Shown here piece by piece: positions 11,045 through 22,800 of a DNA stretch of 64,000 bases. A program made the position numbers and the translations under genes. Origin of the DNA: Ypsolopha sequella (lineage: Eukaryota; Arthropoda; Insecta; Lepidoptera; Ypsolophidae); NCBI GenBank assembly GCA_934047225.1, contig OW203985.1:4357501-4421500 (forward strand), written 5' to 3'. Below the pieces are notes generated by a model that was given only the letters and a program-made list of their open reading frames with translations, did not search any database and was not told the origin of the DNA. How positions within the stretch are numbered: the stretch's first letter is position 1; the number at the start of each line of letters is the position of its first letter.

Positions 11045-11775
11045 GAAATAGACTTTTGTGTTCTGTTTCTAGTGATGCACTTTAGCCATTATCAGTCACC
11101 TTAGGTATTTAAGTCGTAATTCGTAAGTAGTAAGTGTCTCGGGCACATTTGTATTCTGTCTGCATGCTTCGGAAATTACCATGGGAGGATGTATGTCCAC
11201 ATTTGTGTACCCGATGTAAAGTGACAGGCTTAACCACCCATCATTCTGGAAAGTAGTAAACATCAGTGAAAACCCTACGTTTGACTCTTCCACTGACTTT
11301 GAAACACGTCACACTCGTAACACCTGTATATTATAATTATAACAACAAGGTTCGCTATAGAGTCATACGTTACTTAGTTTCCGCAAACGTTATTTTCAGT
11401 TATAACCAAAATTTCCCAAAATCACTTTTTGTCTCTGTAACGATTTTAATATAAGCAAAAAGTAGACCTGCAAATTTTTCTCCAACGTTACACTCTGACC
11501 AGTACAAAACCGACATTCTCCGGTTAACTGCGACCTCAATTCAGAGCCCAGTGGGTAATACTCAGTGCACCTGCAACATTTGCATCAGCTGTTGCAATCA
11601 CCGGCGGCTACAATGACATTAGAGGCTCAACCTCTCTTGAGTTTACTATACCTTCAAAGCACTGATGACTGTGATTACTATAGATAGACAAACTTTGAAC
11701 TAATTTTGTCCTGAGTGTCGTCTCTGCTCAGCTTCCTATGTTACAGCTTAATGATACATAGACATAACTTTTTAA
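11045..11775. other. Unassigned stretch
   Basis: Short opposing frames near 11096-11454 have no recognisable protein features. No repeat was recognised. Confidence 0.3.
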
Positions 11776-12020
11776 ATCGGACAGCGTCTTAGCTTAGCTA
11801 TCCAACGAGGGAATGCTTCCAGCCTTTTGGGGACCCTGCCGATCGACGGCGGTGATTTGGAAAAAATATTTTATATGGTTTAATTTATAGGTAAGTTTTC
11901 TTAGTTTTTTTTTTTTTTAATTAAATTAGGTAATATTTTATCTTTTATAGTTATATTAATTTATAGGTAGTCTAGTTTTGTAATGTTATTTAAGTTTTAT
12001 ATTATTAAATAAAAGTTTGT
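11776..12020 (+). pseudogene. LINE C-terminal domain and 3' end, fragment (copy 1 of 5)
   Basis: The frame 11776-11883 encodes IGQRLSLAIQRGNASSLLGT and then a short tail ending at TAA (11881-11883). It matches the C-termini at 15672, 34934, 47490 and 55632. An AT-rich 3' region with attaaataaaag follows. This is a 5'-truncated copy of a LINE whose protein ends in a conserved post-RT domain seen in many lepidopteran repeats. Confidence 0.6.
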
Positions 12021-12540
12021 ACCATATACCTTTGCAACCTTTTTAAATGATATGAGCATCATAACATTGAATTTTAGACAGAACAGTGTTTTGTTTCACC
12101 AAGGTTAGTGGTTTGGGTTGTTTTGGTTTGACCGGTGATCAAAAGACCCCAGGTTTGATTCCCAACTTTAGCTTTAGCCAGTTTTTTTCTCATCATAAAT
12201 AATGAAGAAAATCTTATTGTGTCTTATAAGCAATCATAATATAGCCGGTATAACTAATGTTATATTACAAAAAGTGGTTTGTATTATGCTTATTTATTTA
12301 TATTCTTTTAGTAACTGTCACCATAAAGGCTGATTTAGTACGTGTAGGGTGTAGAATAAAACAGACTGCATGCGTGCAAGCCGGCAGTTATCTCATCAAA
12401 ACAGGGCTTAACTGGATCAGCCTTTCTTACTATAGTCACCAAAAGAAACTCACTCAAAAAAATATAATCACAGTTTATTGGTAATTTTTAGGTATCTTGT
12501 TCCTAATTCTTCAACATGGTCACGCATTTGGTGTATCAGT
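12021..12540. other. Unassigned stretch before the minisatellite
   Basis: A 75-codon frame at 12257-12484 with a hydrophobic start (LFIYILLVTVTIKA) has no recognisable family. Its reality is doubtful. Confidence 0.3.
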
Positions 12541-12544
12541 AGAT

Positions 12545-14066
12545 TTGTACTCGTAGCACAGATGCTATTATTATCTACGTAGCTGTACTCATGCTGCTAT
12601 TATCTACGTAGCTGTACTCGTAGAACGTAAAGTCTCGTTGAGCTGTACTTGTAGCACAGATGCTGCTATTATATACATAGCTGTACTCGTAGAACGTAAA
12701 GCCTCGTTGAGCTGTACTTGTATCATAGATGCTGCTATTATATACATAGCTGTACTCGTAGAACGTAAAGTCTCGTTGAGCTGTACTTGTAGCATAGATG
12801 CTGCTATTATATACATAGCTGTACTCGTAGAACGTAAAGTCTCGTTGAGCTGTACTTGTAGCACAGATGCTGCTATTATATACATAGCTGTACTCGTAGA
12901 ACGTAAAGTCTCGTTGAGCTGTACTTGTAGCACAGATGCTGCTATTATATACATAGCTGTACTCGTAGAACGTAAAGTCTCGTTGAGCTGTACTTGTAGC
13001 ACAGATGCTGCTATTATATACATAGCTGTACTCGTAGAACGTAAAGTCTCGTTGAGCTGTACTTGTAGCACAGATGCTGCTATTATATACATAGCTGTAC
13101 TCGTAGAACGTAAAGTCTCGTTGAGCTGTACTTGTAGCACAGATGCTGCTATTATATACGTAGCTGTACTCGTAGAACGTAAAGTCTCGTTGAGCTGTAC
13201 TCGTATCACAGATGCTGCTATTATCTACGTAGCTGTACTCGTAGAACGTAAAGTCTCGTTGAGCTGTACTTGTAGCACAGATGCTGCTATTATATACATA
13301 GCTGTACTCGTAGAACGTAAAGTCTCGTTGAGCTGTACTTGTAGCACAGATGCTGCTATTATATACATAGCTGTACTCGTAGAACGTAAAGTCTCGTTGA
13401 GCTGTACTTGTAGCACAGATGCTGCTCTTATATACATAGCTGTACTCGTAGAACGTAAAGTCTCGTTGAGCTGTACTTGTAGCACAGATGCTGCTATTAT
13501 ATACATAGCTGTACTCGTAGAACGTAAAGTCTCGTTGAGCTGTACTTGTAGCACAGATGCTGCTATTATATACACAGCTGTACTCGTAGAACGTAAAGTC
13601 TCGTTGAGCTGTACTTGTAGCACAGATGCTGCTATTATATACACAGCTGTACTCGTAGAACGTAAAGTCTCGTTGAGCTGTACTTGCAGCACAGATGCTG
13701 CTATTATATACACAGCTGTACTCGTAGAACGTAAAGTCTCGTTGAGCTGTACTTGTAGCACAGATGCTGCTATTATATACACAGTTGTACTCGTAGAACG
13801 TAAAGTCTCGTTGAGCTGTACTTGTAGCACAGATGCTGCTATTATATACACAGCTGTACTCGTAGAACGTAAAGTCTCGTTGAGCTGTACTTGTAGCACA
13901 GATGCTGCTATTATATACACAGCTGTACTCGTAGAACGTAAAGTCTCGTTGAGCTGTACTTGTAGCACAGATGCTGCTATTATATACACAGCTGTACTCG
14001 TAGAACGTAAAGTCTCGTTGAGCTGTACTTGTAGCACAGATGCTGCTATTATATACATAGGACATC
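12545..14066 (+). repeat. Minisatellite: 21 full units of 69 bp (12610-14058) plus degenerate edges
   Basis: The unit begins agctgtactcgtagaacg, continues through taaagtctcgttg and agctgtacttgtagcac, and ends agatgctgctattatatacat. Each unit contains two related 14-bp blocks (agctgtactcgtag and agctgtacttgtag), suggesting an ancestral dimer of about 34 bp. Because 69 is divisible by three, long frames stay open on both strands (483 codons at 12638-14089 plus; 497 codons at 12575-14068 minus). Early units read atacata and most units after 13570 read atacaca, showing local homogenisation. There are no spacers, so this is not a CRISPR. The frames are judged non-coding. Confidence 0.95.
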
Positions 14067-14660
14067 AAAACCTGGTTATTTATTTATAACAGCGTGTAGG
14101 TAATTATAGTACGTGTATTATAGATTTTAATAGTTATATCCCTTAAAGTCAATCAATCAGTCTATACTGTAAATAGACTTCACCGAAAAAAAGCGAAAAG
14201 TTTGAAAAAAAAAAACAGTAAAAATATCCAGTAGAGTATGTAGTAACACTAAATCAAACAAAAAAGATAACTGTACACGTAATGTAATGTTGTTCATTGA
14301 GTATAATAAAAACGCATACCTATTACAATTATCTCCCTTTATGTACCAATCCATATACCGAAGTAAACAAAACAAACTATTAACACACATCCAAACAAAC
14401 ACATTGCTTGAATCCTTCTTGAAATGGTCTACATATACCCTTGGAAGGCAGAACAGGATAAACGACAAAAAGTTTACTTTAGAAGGGAGCTTAAATAAAC
14501 TTTACGGGAAATAAAATTTTGGAAAATAATTGTTCAATTTTAAACATCTAACGGTATAAATTATATACGTTGTACATGGTTTAGTTTTTGAAAGAAAGAG
14601 AAAACTTACAGTTCGTGTCAGTAGGAAATGTGCTTTTAACCTCAATGGTGTATGAGCCAT
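14067..14660. other. Unassigned AT-rich stretch
   Basis: Opposing short frames at 14157-14514 look non-coding. Nothing else was recognised. Confidence 0.35.
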
Positions 14661-14882
14661 TATACAACGTGTAACAGAAAGGTGTATTCAAGTCAACCCT
14701 GAAATCTTGAAAAAAAAATCTGCCCTTCCATACATTTCGGCCGAGCGGCATTGCGTTTTTCTATGAAACAGTTACATTTTTTTTTTCGGGATACAGGTTT
14801 GTTCCATAATAAAAGTTGTTCTTTACCATTGATTGAATAAGCTCTTCAAATATGGTTACACCTTTCTGTTACACGTTGTATA
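14661..14882. mobile_element. MITE with perfect 26-bp terminal inverted repeats
   Basis: Left end tatacaacgtgtaacagaaa, right end exactly its reverse complement (14857-14882). Total length is 222 bp with no coding capacity. The internal segment gtttgttccataataaaagt is shared with the MITE at 25701-25955. Confidence 0.85.
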
Positions 14883-15373
14883 CTGTCACAAAATTTTAAA
14901 TTAAATCCAATTCTCACTATCAAGAACTGTCAGTTTCCTCCTCCATACACAAAATATTATTTATGTTATTTATCTTTGCAACATACCATCAAAATTCCTG
15001 TTAGTCTATGACAAAGTCACTACCCTTATTAACCCTGGGTATTTTAAAAGCCAAAACAGTCATCATAAACATAAAGTCGCTGCACAGACCTAAAACCAAC
15101 CTTATTTGTCGTAGAAAAATAAACTGTGTATTTCTGGAGTACTAACTCGTTTTTGACCTAAATATCGCTTATCCCCTTTTGCTTTTCAAACTTCGATATA
15201 CTTAGTTTACGTAAACTGACGCACACCAGCGTCAGCAGTACGATTCGGCCTCAAATTTTGCTTAGGTACCGACAGCCAGCCGCAAATCACATTTGGGTTT
15301 AAAGGGGACATTCTTGTTGCTGTCTGTTGAAGAGGTCCTATATATTAAGATTTACCTCTAAAGTCTGTTTTTA

Positions 15374-15523
15374 GGGCAGCTGGAAATACTGTACGCGTCA
15401 AAAGAAAACGATACATCAATCTCACCATACAATCTTTATCGCTTGATGCAAGTTGCTGCGTTTCGTGGTACGGGCTCCAGTACAAAATGAGCAAAGGTCA
15501 ATAACCGGTTTTCCCGCTGCCCC
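15374..15523. mobile_element. MITE with gggcagctgg termini
   Basis: A 150-bp element whose ends are 13-bp inverted repeats with one mismatch (gggcagctggaaa / tttcccgctgccc). A related copy lies at 10933-11044. Confidence 0.75.
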
Positions 15524-15639
15524 AAAAATAAATTTTAATAAAACGCATTTATCTTTTGTTGAATTTGAAGCTATCGTATAGATTTAAAAGTGGAATTTAG
15601 TTAGAAATATAAAGTTTATTTATTTAAATATTACGTAAA

Positions 15640-15988
15640 ATTAAATGTACTAAATTACAAGTTTATTCAAATTAAACTAAATAGAAAATATTAGCCAGAT
15701 CACCGTCGTCATGTGGAAGGGTACCTAGAAGGCTGGCTACGTTTCCTCTTTGTATGGCCCGACTTATTCTCTGGCCAAGATATGCGCCAGCCCTCAGGTC
15801 CCCACAGACGTCGACCAGCCGCGTAGTTAATTCCTTGAAAAGGATTTTTGCTTGTGAACCCCACGGCCCGAAGGTCTCAACGCCAAAAGTTGCAAATATG
15901 CAGTCCACACTGAGGCCTGCATACCCGCGCCTCTTGTTTCCTTCTGCCGCTGCCGCGGCTGCACTAGCTCTGACATTTATTTGTTAAA
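15640..15988 (-). pseudogene. LINE C-terminal domain and 3' end (copy 2 of 5)
   Basis: On the minus strand the frame from 15988 encodes an Ala-rich stretch, KRRGYAGLSVDCIFATFGVE, TFGPWGSQ, then AGAYLGQRISRAIQRGN, ending at 15672. The frame is uninterrupted. It is the same domain as at 34934-35326 but truncated further at its 5' end. A short 3' flank follows towards 15640. Confidence 0.65.
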
Positions 15989-16259
15989 AATAGGTATAAC
16001 ATTTGCGACAATATAACCCGTTAAGCGTTAAAAGATTTAAAGTCTCCTGAAACTTTTGCTTTTACTTTGATTATAATATACTGTCGTTGTAGAATTTTTT
16101 TCATCAATCTTTAAAAAAATAAAACGTTCTTAAGAAAAATTACTTATTGAAGCAAATAAAAATTACATTAAGAGTACATGAACAACGTTATAATAAATAT
16201 TTAAATTGAAACCAAAACATTTAAACAGTTCACACTTATTACATCTTCTTAAAAATAAT
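15989..16259. other. Unassigned AT-rich stretch
   Basis: Nothing recognised. Confidence 0.3.
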
Positions 16260-16793
16260 ACTGATTCAGCAAATCTTGTTAATAGTTTTTTCTCTGAAAT
16301 TGGGCCTAAATTAGCAAGTAAAATCTTAAATGGTACACATTTATATTCATAATAATCATAATCATAATCATAATCATATATTTATAATGTATAATTTATT
16401 ATTATGTAAGTATTTCCTCACAGTGAAACTGACCTTGCTAAAAATGTTAAGCCAACCATCTCTCAAAACCTACACTTATTTGCCAACTAATCACACGGAA
16501 TTTTTCGTGGTTATAGATTCTCTCATAACCGATTCTTCTACCGGCTGGGATGCAGTCCCAGCCAAGCTTGTTAAACAATGCAAACAGGCCATTTTCGGTC
16601 AATATATAAGGATGGGGTTAGGGCAAGTGTCAGTAACTATAGGCCAATTTCTCTTTTACCAGCTTTCTCGAAAATGCTTGAGAAAATAATGAACAAAAGA
16701 TCAGTGTCTTTTTAAATATCGCTGAAGCTTTTGACACTGTCTCTATTCCAATCCTACTAGCCAAGTTAGATTGCCTAGGAATACGAGGGCTCC
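16260..16793 (+). pseudogene. Decayed LINE reverse transcriptase, 5' part (split by the BEL element)
   Basis: Readable across frameshifts and stops: NLVNSFFSEIGPKLASK (about 16278), SSTGWDAVPAKLVKQCKQ (about 16535), a degraded YRPISLLPAFS region (about 16640) and EAFDTVSIPILLAKLDCLGI at 16724-16790. These are N-terminal RT motifs of a LINE. The domain resumes at 24365 after the BEL insertion. Many lesions show that it was long dead before the insertion. Confidence 0.7.
16789..16793. repeat. Target-site duplication GCTCC, left copy
   Basis: GCTCC directly before the 5' LTR equals GCTCC directly after the 3' LTR (24365-24369). A 5-bp duplication is usual for BEL/Pao integrases. Confidence 0.9.
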
Positions 16794-17209
16794 TGTTCAC
16801 GCTACAGCGTGACGCGTGATTCGCGCGCGCATGCGCGGACGACCACCCCCCCCCCCGCCGCGCGCCGGTCGAGGCGCGCGCGGGCGCTGGTCTCACTCTG
16901 TTTCGCCGCAACCGTCGACCGAACAATACGTGTGTGCACACATTCGCGACGCCACAACCAATCTCGCGTATCTACCGTATCTTGTGATCATATCAGTGCT
17001 GTGTATTACTCCAAGACATTCTGCACATCCCTGTCCAAGATCAGCCCTGTCATCATCAGCCCGACAAGGAGTAAACCACGCGGCACATTGTCAGCGCATT
17101 CGTCTCTCGCCCATCAACATTCCAACCAGGTCAGTGCACCCACATTGTTTTCCACAATTCTCCCGTGTCAAATCCCATCAGCCCTGCATTCCTGTAGCCA
17201 GCGGTTACA
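16794..17209 (+). repeat. Element 1 5' LTR
   Basis: 416 bp, TG...CA. The first bases form a small palindrome (cacgctacagcgtg). There is a GC-rich block with 11 C at 16846-16856. Compared with the 3' LTR it has one extra C and gtaaacc for gtacacc. Frames crossing it are artefacts. Confidence 0.95.
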
Positions 17210-17212
17210 TTT

Positions 17213-17227
17213 TGGCCCTTCGAACCG
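17213..17227 (+). promoter_or_regulatory. Element 1 primer-binding site (tRNA-Tyr type, diverged)
   Basis: TGGCCCTTCGAACCG starts 3 nt after the LTR. It matches the better-preserved site of element 2 (TGGTCCTTCGAGCCGG) with two differences. The latter complements the 3' end of eukaryotic tRNA-Tyr as I recall it. Confidence 0.6.
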
Positions 17228-18277
17228 TTACTGAACCAGCCCCCGTCGATTTACTACAGTCCATTTTCACCCGGTTACATATTTTGCCCCCTTTCCCGGC
17301 AAAAAATATTTTGTGGTCTCGAATACCTATTGCGGGTAGGTAATTAGAACCGCCGCCTAGAACATTCCATTTATCGGTATAGAACCGGCCCATCCATTCA
17401 GCCCAATTGTTTATTACAGTCCACTATATTTCTTTATTAAACCCCTCGACCCGACCCGACCCAATTTACCTATTTCTACCCAATTTTTGCCCGCGGAGAG
17501 GTGTACATCTGCCCATTGTCAAAGATAGTTTTCGTAGGTATTTTGCGAGATATTTTTTTGGTGCGAGTTTTATTTCGTTTTATTTCGTTTTATTTCGTTT
17601 TATTTTGAGTACATACGTATACATTGCATCATTGGATTGTCCGCTCATTTAGATCCGATTTCTGCGAGGTAAATACATTCTTTGTTTGTTTACGCGTTCG
17701 AGGCAGTAGGTAGGTATTTTATTCTATAAATAGAATAGCATTTAGTTTCGCGTAAGCGGGAAGTAACATAATAACATAAAAGTGAAAAGTGCATACATAG
17801 CTGTTTGTATTTTTACAAGTGTTGTTTAAATTAGTGAACAAGTTCAGCCCTTTCCGATATTTTATGTTACGGTAATCTTGTGTTACAGTAATATATTGCC
17901 GGACCGTTTATTTGTGTTATTGTCTGCTTTTTTTACCCGGGTATATATATATAGCACAAATATAGTAAACAATTTGTTTTTTCAACTCATCTCTGCTCTT
18001 GTTGTTTGTGGTACACATATAGGGTGTTCCAAGTTGGTGTATCAGCTCATATACAGGTTGTTTAAAAAAAAAAATTTTTTTTTTTTTTTCTTTCTCTGTC
18101 GTGTTTATTTCCGTGTTCCGTTTGAACATAGTCATTGTTACTTCATCCGCGCAAGTATCTCAGCTCTATTCATCTATCTCATCAATTATTTTAGTTGTAC
18201 GTTTGCTCTTATAGTTCAGCTCAAACTCGTTGCGTATTTTATCTTAGTAATCAACCACCTAGTTTAACAAGATTAAG

Positions 18278-19846
18278 ATGCCTTCGAAATCACAAGCCGC
18301 GATGTTTCGTGAGGCCGTAAAGGCGATAATTCTGTTAAAGGAGATCGGTGCGGCGGTCGAGGCAGGCGACAGAAAAACTTATTCTGTGGCGGACTTCACC
18401 GCTCGTTACGCAAACATACAAAGCGTTAAAACTAAGTTAGAGGACGTATATTATGAGATCCTTGACGATGAGGATTTGTCCGACGAAACTGAGGCAACCT
18501 ACACAAAAAATTTTCAGTCGGCACTTAGCAACTATGATGCTATCCTAGTGGCATTTGAAAAATTAAATGAAAAATCAGCTCTTCCGGACAAGACGCAACC
18601 CCTCAGCTCAGGTACACCCGTTGGTGTTTTACCAAAAATACCCATACCGGAGTTTCATTCGAACGTTGAAGAATGGCCCTCATTTATTGCCGTTTTTAGG
18701 AGCCTCGTCAGTGAGATGGCTACAGTCTCGGATGCTGTCAAACTGCATTATTTGTTAGGCGCCCTAAAGGGTGAGGCACATGATATGGTGAAACACCTCT
18801 ACCCTACCAACGAGAATTATTCCATAGCCATGGAAATTCTCACCAAGCGTTACGACAATCGTCGCGTACTCATTGACCGATTTGTGGACATTATAATGAA
18901 CCTTCCGCACATCCACATGCGCTCGGATATCCGCACATCGTTCTTAATTCCGCTTATCTCAGCGCAAAGCGCTCTCCGCAATCTGGATCTGCCCATGAAG
19001 GATTCTGACTATGTTTTCGTGTCCATGGTGGTGCGAAAACTACAAGGCGAGCTCCGCACTCTTTTTGAGCGGAAGTACGGATCTCGTGCAACTCTGCCCA
19101 CGCTCAAGAACCTCATTGAGTTTTTGGAAGAGCACGGACGCTGCAAGGAGAATGAGTCATCGTTCCTTGCGTCACAGGAGGCTCCTTCTTCATCACGGCT
19201 CGGCCCGTCAGAAAGACTCGCTCAGCTCAATAAGCTGCTTCAGCCCACTCGAGGTACTCCACGTCAGCCCTACCAGGCTCATCAAGAGTTCCGCCCCATA
19301 GCTCCTCGGCAGGACAATCGCTCCCCCCGTCCTATTCGTCAACCATTTATGGCATTTGAGACAGCGCCAGTTTACTCGGCCCGATCATCCCCATCACCCA
19401 CTCGCCGACAGAATTATTCGGCTCAACCTTCTTCCCCTACTGGTGGTATGCCATGCCCATACTGCAGGAATAGGGGACACAAACTCATCGCATGCCCAGG
19501 ATTTAATAACCAACCGGTTCAAGGTCGGTGGGACTTTGTGAACTCACGCAACCGGTGCCGACGCTGTTTGGGTCCTCATTATGAGAACGAGTGCAGGTCT
19601 ACACGTGCATGCAAGGAGTGTGGGCGGTCTGACCACCACACTTCACTGCATCGCCATGGGGCCATGTCTCCGACACGATCATCTGCTCATTTGCTGCCTC
19701 CGTCTCTACGCGAGCAGCCCAGACAGCGCTCAGCGCATGAGCCTCAATACCATTCGGCACATGCTACACAGGCATATACGTCCCATCCCAACTCGCCCAC
19801 TCAATCGCGATCGCCAAGTAGGTCTCGGGTAGGTAGTCAACAGTGA
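18278..19846 (+). CDS. gag: BEL/Pao Gag polyprotein (element 1)
   Basis: This 522-residue protein should form the capsid-like particle and bind the element RNA. The N-terminus (MPSKSQAAMFREAV) is followed by a helical region and, at residues about 105-260, the DUF1759-type Gag core (EFHSNVEEWPSF, LLGALKGEAHDMV, ILTKRYDNRRVLIDRFV). A Pro/Ser/Arg-rich linker precedes zinc-binding motifs from residue about 393: CX2CX4HX4C (CPYCRNRGHKLIAC), CX2CX3HX4C (CRRCLGPHYENEC) and CKECGRSDHH. The frame is intact and ends at TGA 19844-19846. The same frame stays open beyond it into pol, so Gag-Pol could be made by readthrough. The 1-kb leader before the start has only short spurious frames. Confidence 0.93.
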   Translation: MPSKSQAAMFREAVKAIILLKEIGAAVEAGDRKTYSVADFTARYANIQSVKTKLEDVYYEILDDEDLSDETEATYTKNFQSALSNYDAILVAFEKLNEKSALPDKTQPLSSGTPVGVLPKIPIPEFHSNVEEWPSFIAVFRSLVSEMATVSDAVKLHYLLGALKGEAHDMVKHLYPTNENYSIAMEILTKRYDNRRVLIDRFVDIIMNLPHIHMRSDIRTSFLIPLISAQSALRNLDLPMKDSDYVFVSMVVRKLQGELRTLFERKYGSRATLPTLKNLIEFLEEHGRCKENESSFLASQEAPSSSRLGPSERLAQLNKLLQPTRGTPRQPYQAHQEFRPIAPRQDNRSPRPIRQPFMAFETAPVYSARSSPSPTRRQNYSAQPSSPTGGMPCPYCRNRGHKLIACPGFNNQPVQGRWDFVNSRNRCRRCLGPHYENECRSTRACKECGRSDHHTSLHRHGAMSPTRSSAHLLPPSLREQPRQRSAHEPQYHSAHATQAYTSHPNSPTQSRSPSRSRVGSQQ

Positions 19847-19854
19847 CTACCTAC
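19829..19854 (+). promoter_or_regulatory. Gag/pol stop-codon hairpin (candidate readthrough signal)
   Basis: The arms 19829-19839 (gtaggtagtca) and 19844-19854 (tgactacctac) are perfect 11-bp inverted repeats around a 4-nt loop (acag). The Gag stop TGA is the first codon of the 3' arm and is followed by CTA, the context known to favour UGA readthrough. The function is inferred. Confidence 0.5.
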
Positions 19855-22800
19855 AATAACAGAGCACTATGAAGGCGAGGACGACCAGCACTCAGTTCAC
19901 TCAGCACACTCATCACACATTCACTCATCACATACACACTCAGCTCATTGTCACTCAATGACTTCAACTCCAACAGAAAATTACTATAACTCCGCACAAC
20001 GTGTAGTGAACGTCACCAACACGCCAATTTTGTTGCCAACCGTCTCACTTAAAATAGCAGACGTAAATGGTCAATTTCACTCAGCACGAGCCTTGTTAGA
20101 CTGTGGAAGTATGCTGACTCTTTGTTCTCAGCGCATGGCCACAATTTTAAATTTACCATTAAAACATACATCTCTAAAAATCGCAGGAGTTGGAAATCAG
20201 CACACACAAGACTCAAAGGCATCAATCACAATTGTATGCCGACCTACTCACCGTGACACACCTATGATCACGGCCACAGCCCATATATTGAAGAACGTAA
20301 CTGGGTACCTACCGTTGGAAAAGGTTCCAGATCTCGCTCAGTTAACAGGTCACCCACCGATTCCTCTTGCTGATCGAGAATATCACACACCAGCTCCGGT
20401 TGATCTAATACTAGGATCTGACGTTCTTGGTCAAGTGTTAGACGGAACCAAGGTTTCGCTCGGCCCTGGCAAGCCTATAGCCTTCGGCACGATATTTGAT
20501 TTTACATTGATTGGACCTTTCGAAAGTTTACATACTTCACCCACGAATCAGGTCAACTCAGTTCACATTGTCGGCTCTCACACGGACTCAGAGCATTCCA
20601 CTCATGACATTCACAAAAGTCTTGAGAGGTTTTGGGAATCCGAGGAACCCCAAACCTACAAGCATACCAGCCCATTAGAGGATCAGTGTGAGGACATTTT
20701 CCGCACCACAACTACTCGTGAACCATCAGGTCAATATGTGGTTACACTGCCCTTTCTGCACAACGCGCCGACATTAGGTTCCACTCACGCTATTGCGCTA
20801 CGCAGGTTTCTCAATTTGGAGAAGAAGCTGCTAGCGAACCCGCCCTTCCGCTCGAAATACGTAGAGTTTATGTCAGATTACATAAAATTGGGACATATGT
20901 CGCCGTGTCACCCCAATAACTTTGCTCATAAATCCCATTTCTATATCCCACATCATGGCATATTCAAGCCAGGGTCAGAAAAGTTACGCTGCGTGTTTGA
21001 CGGAAGTTGTAAAAGCTCAAACGGCGTCAATTTAAATGATTGTCTCCATACAGGTCCAGCTCTTCAACAAGATATTGTTGACATTATCATGTCCTTCAGG
21101 ATCCACTCACAAGTTTTCAGCACAGACATCCGAATGATGTTCAGAAATATACTCATTCACCCAGAGCAAAGACCTTTTCAACTCATTCTCTGGCGGTCTT
21201 CACCCGACCAGCCCCTGCTCACGTATGCCCTTAATACCGTCACATATGGATTAAGGTCCAGCCCATACCATGCCATCCGCACTTTACTCCAATTGGCTGA
21301 TGACGAAGGTCATCGTTACCCCCACGCTGCTCAGATCCTCCGCAAATCAATATTTGTGGACGACATTCTCTCAGGTGCAGATTCTGTGGAATCCGCTCAG
21401 TCGCTCCAAAGCGACCTGATCGAGTTACTCGCCCTAGGTGGCTTCCAGCTCAGTAAATGGACCTCCAACTCGCCTCAGCTCCTTGAACGGTTCCCAGATG
21501 ACCAGTGCGACATGCCCAAGGACTTTGACTTCAGTCCCGACTCTAATTCCATTAAGGTTCTGGGAATACAGTGAATTCCTCAAACTGATGAGTTCACTTA
21601 TCGCATTTCTCTGCCCACTCATGCTCAAGTCACAAAGCGCTCCATTCTAAGTACAGTAGCGTCTCTTTATGACCCCAATGGCTGGGTCACTCCAGTCATC
21701 TTCCGCGCAAAGATTCTTCTCCAGAAGCTTTGGCTTCTGAAAATAGGATGGGATGAGCCTATCTCTGAAGAAGTCCACACAGAGTGGCAACACATCTCAG
21801 AGGATCTTCCTCAGCTCTCAAACCTCCGTTTACCTCGGCACATTTGTAAGTATAAGCCCACGTCTACTTACTCACTTCACGGGTTCGCGGACGCATCAGA
21901 GGCTGGCTTTGGTGCCGTTATCTACCTTCATGAGCGCAATACCACTGGACATGTCAATGTACACCTAATCATTGGCAAGTCCAAGGTCGCACCCATAAAG
22001 ACTCGTCTCTCAATCCCGAAATTGGAGTTGTCAGCCGCGACTCTTTTATCTCAGCTCATGACTCGAGTGTCAGCCCAACTGTCAGCTCATATAGCCATTC
22101 AAACACACACATGCTGGTCAGATAGCACAATAGTGTTGGCATGGCTCAATACCCCACCTCACCGATTACAGACTTTCGAGGCCAATCGAGTGGCTAAGAT
22201 CACAGCTACTTCAACTAGCCATACGTGGAGGCATGTGCCCACGAACCTCAACCCTGCTGACTGTGCAAGCAGAGGCATGTCTGCCCAGTCTCTCTCACTT
22301 CATGACCTTTGGTGGTCACCCAGTTGGCTCAAAGAACCTACCTGCACTTGGCCCAAGATGCCACCCGCTCTAGGCCATCATGCTCTCCCAGGCCTTAAGC
22401 CCAAAAAGGTACCAGCACACATAGCAGTCCCAGATATCGATCTGGACTTGCTCACTCGCTACAGCTCACTTGACAAGCTCGTCGGAGTGACGGCTTGTAT
22501 TAAAAGGTTCATATTCAATTGTCGGCACAGCCCAGATGCACGGCGCTCTGGTCCGTTGACAGCTAGTGAACGCAGGGACGCTCTGTAGCACTGGGTCCGC
22601 TCTGTTCAGCACAATGAGTTTGCTGAAGACATTAAACGTATCCAGACTGATAAGGTTTGTCCCGTTCGGCTCCAGCGTCTCTCGCCCTTCATAAAGGACG
22701 GCCTCTTGAGAGTCGGTGGTCGTCTCTCTCACGCGTCAATTAGGTATGACGCTCAACACCCACTCATTCTACCCAGCTCAAGTCCGCTCGTAGATCTCAT

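Noticed and set aside
12610..14058. CRISPR-like array
   Set aside because: Units are contiguous with no unique spacers, and the setting is a eukaryotic repeat-rich genome.
12575..14068. Nearly 500-codon open frames on both strands
   Set aside because: They are a consequence of a 69-bp tandem repeat divisible by three without stops. Opposing frames and no start or promoter context make coding improbable.
16809..17343. Frames of 140-175 codons across the BEL 5' LTR
   Set aside because: GC-rich LTR sequence read in several frames. The same frames recur at the 3' LTR (23785-24575), so they are by-products.
22022..22588. Separate RNase H and integrase genes in element 1
   Set aside because: They share one frame with the upstream pol and are split only by in-frame stops. 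The apparent starts are internal TTG codons.
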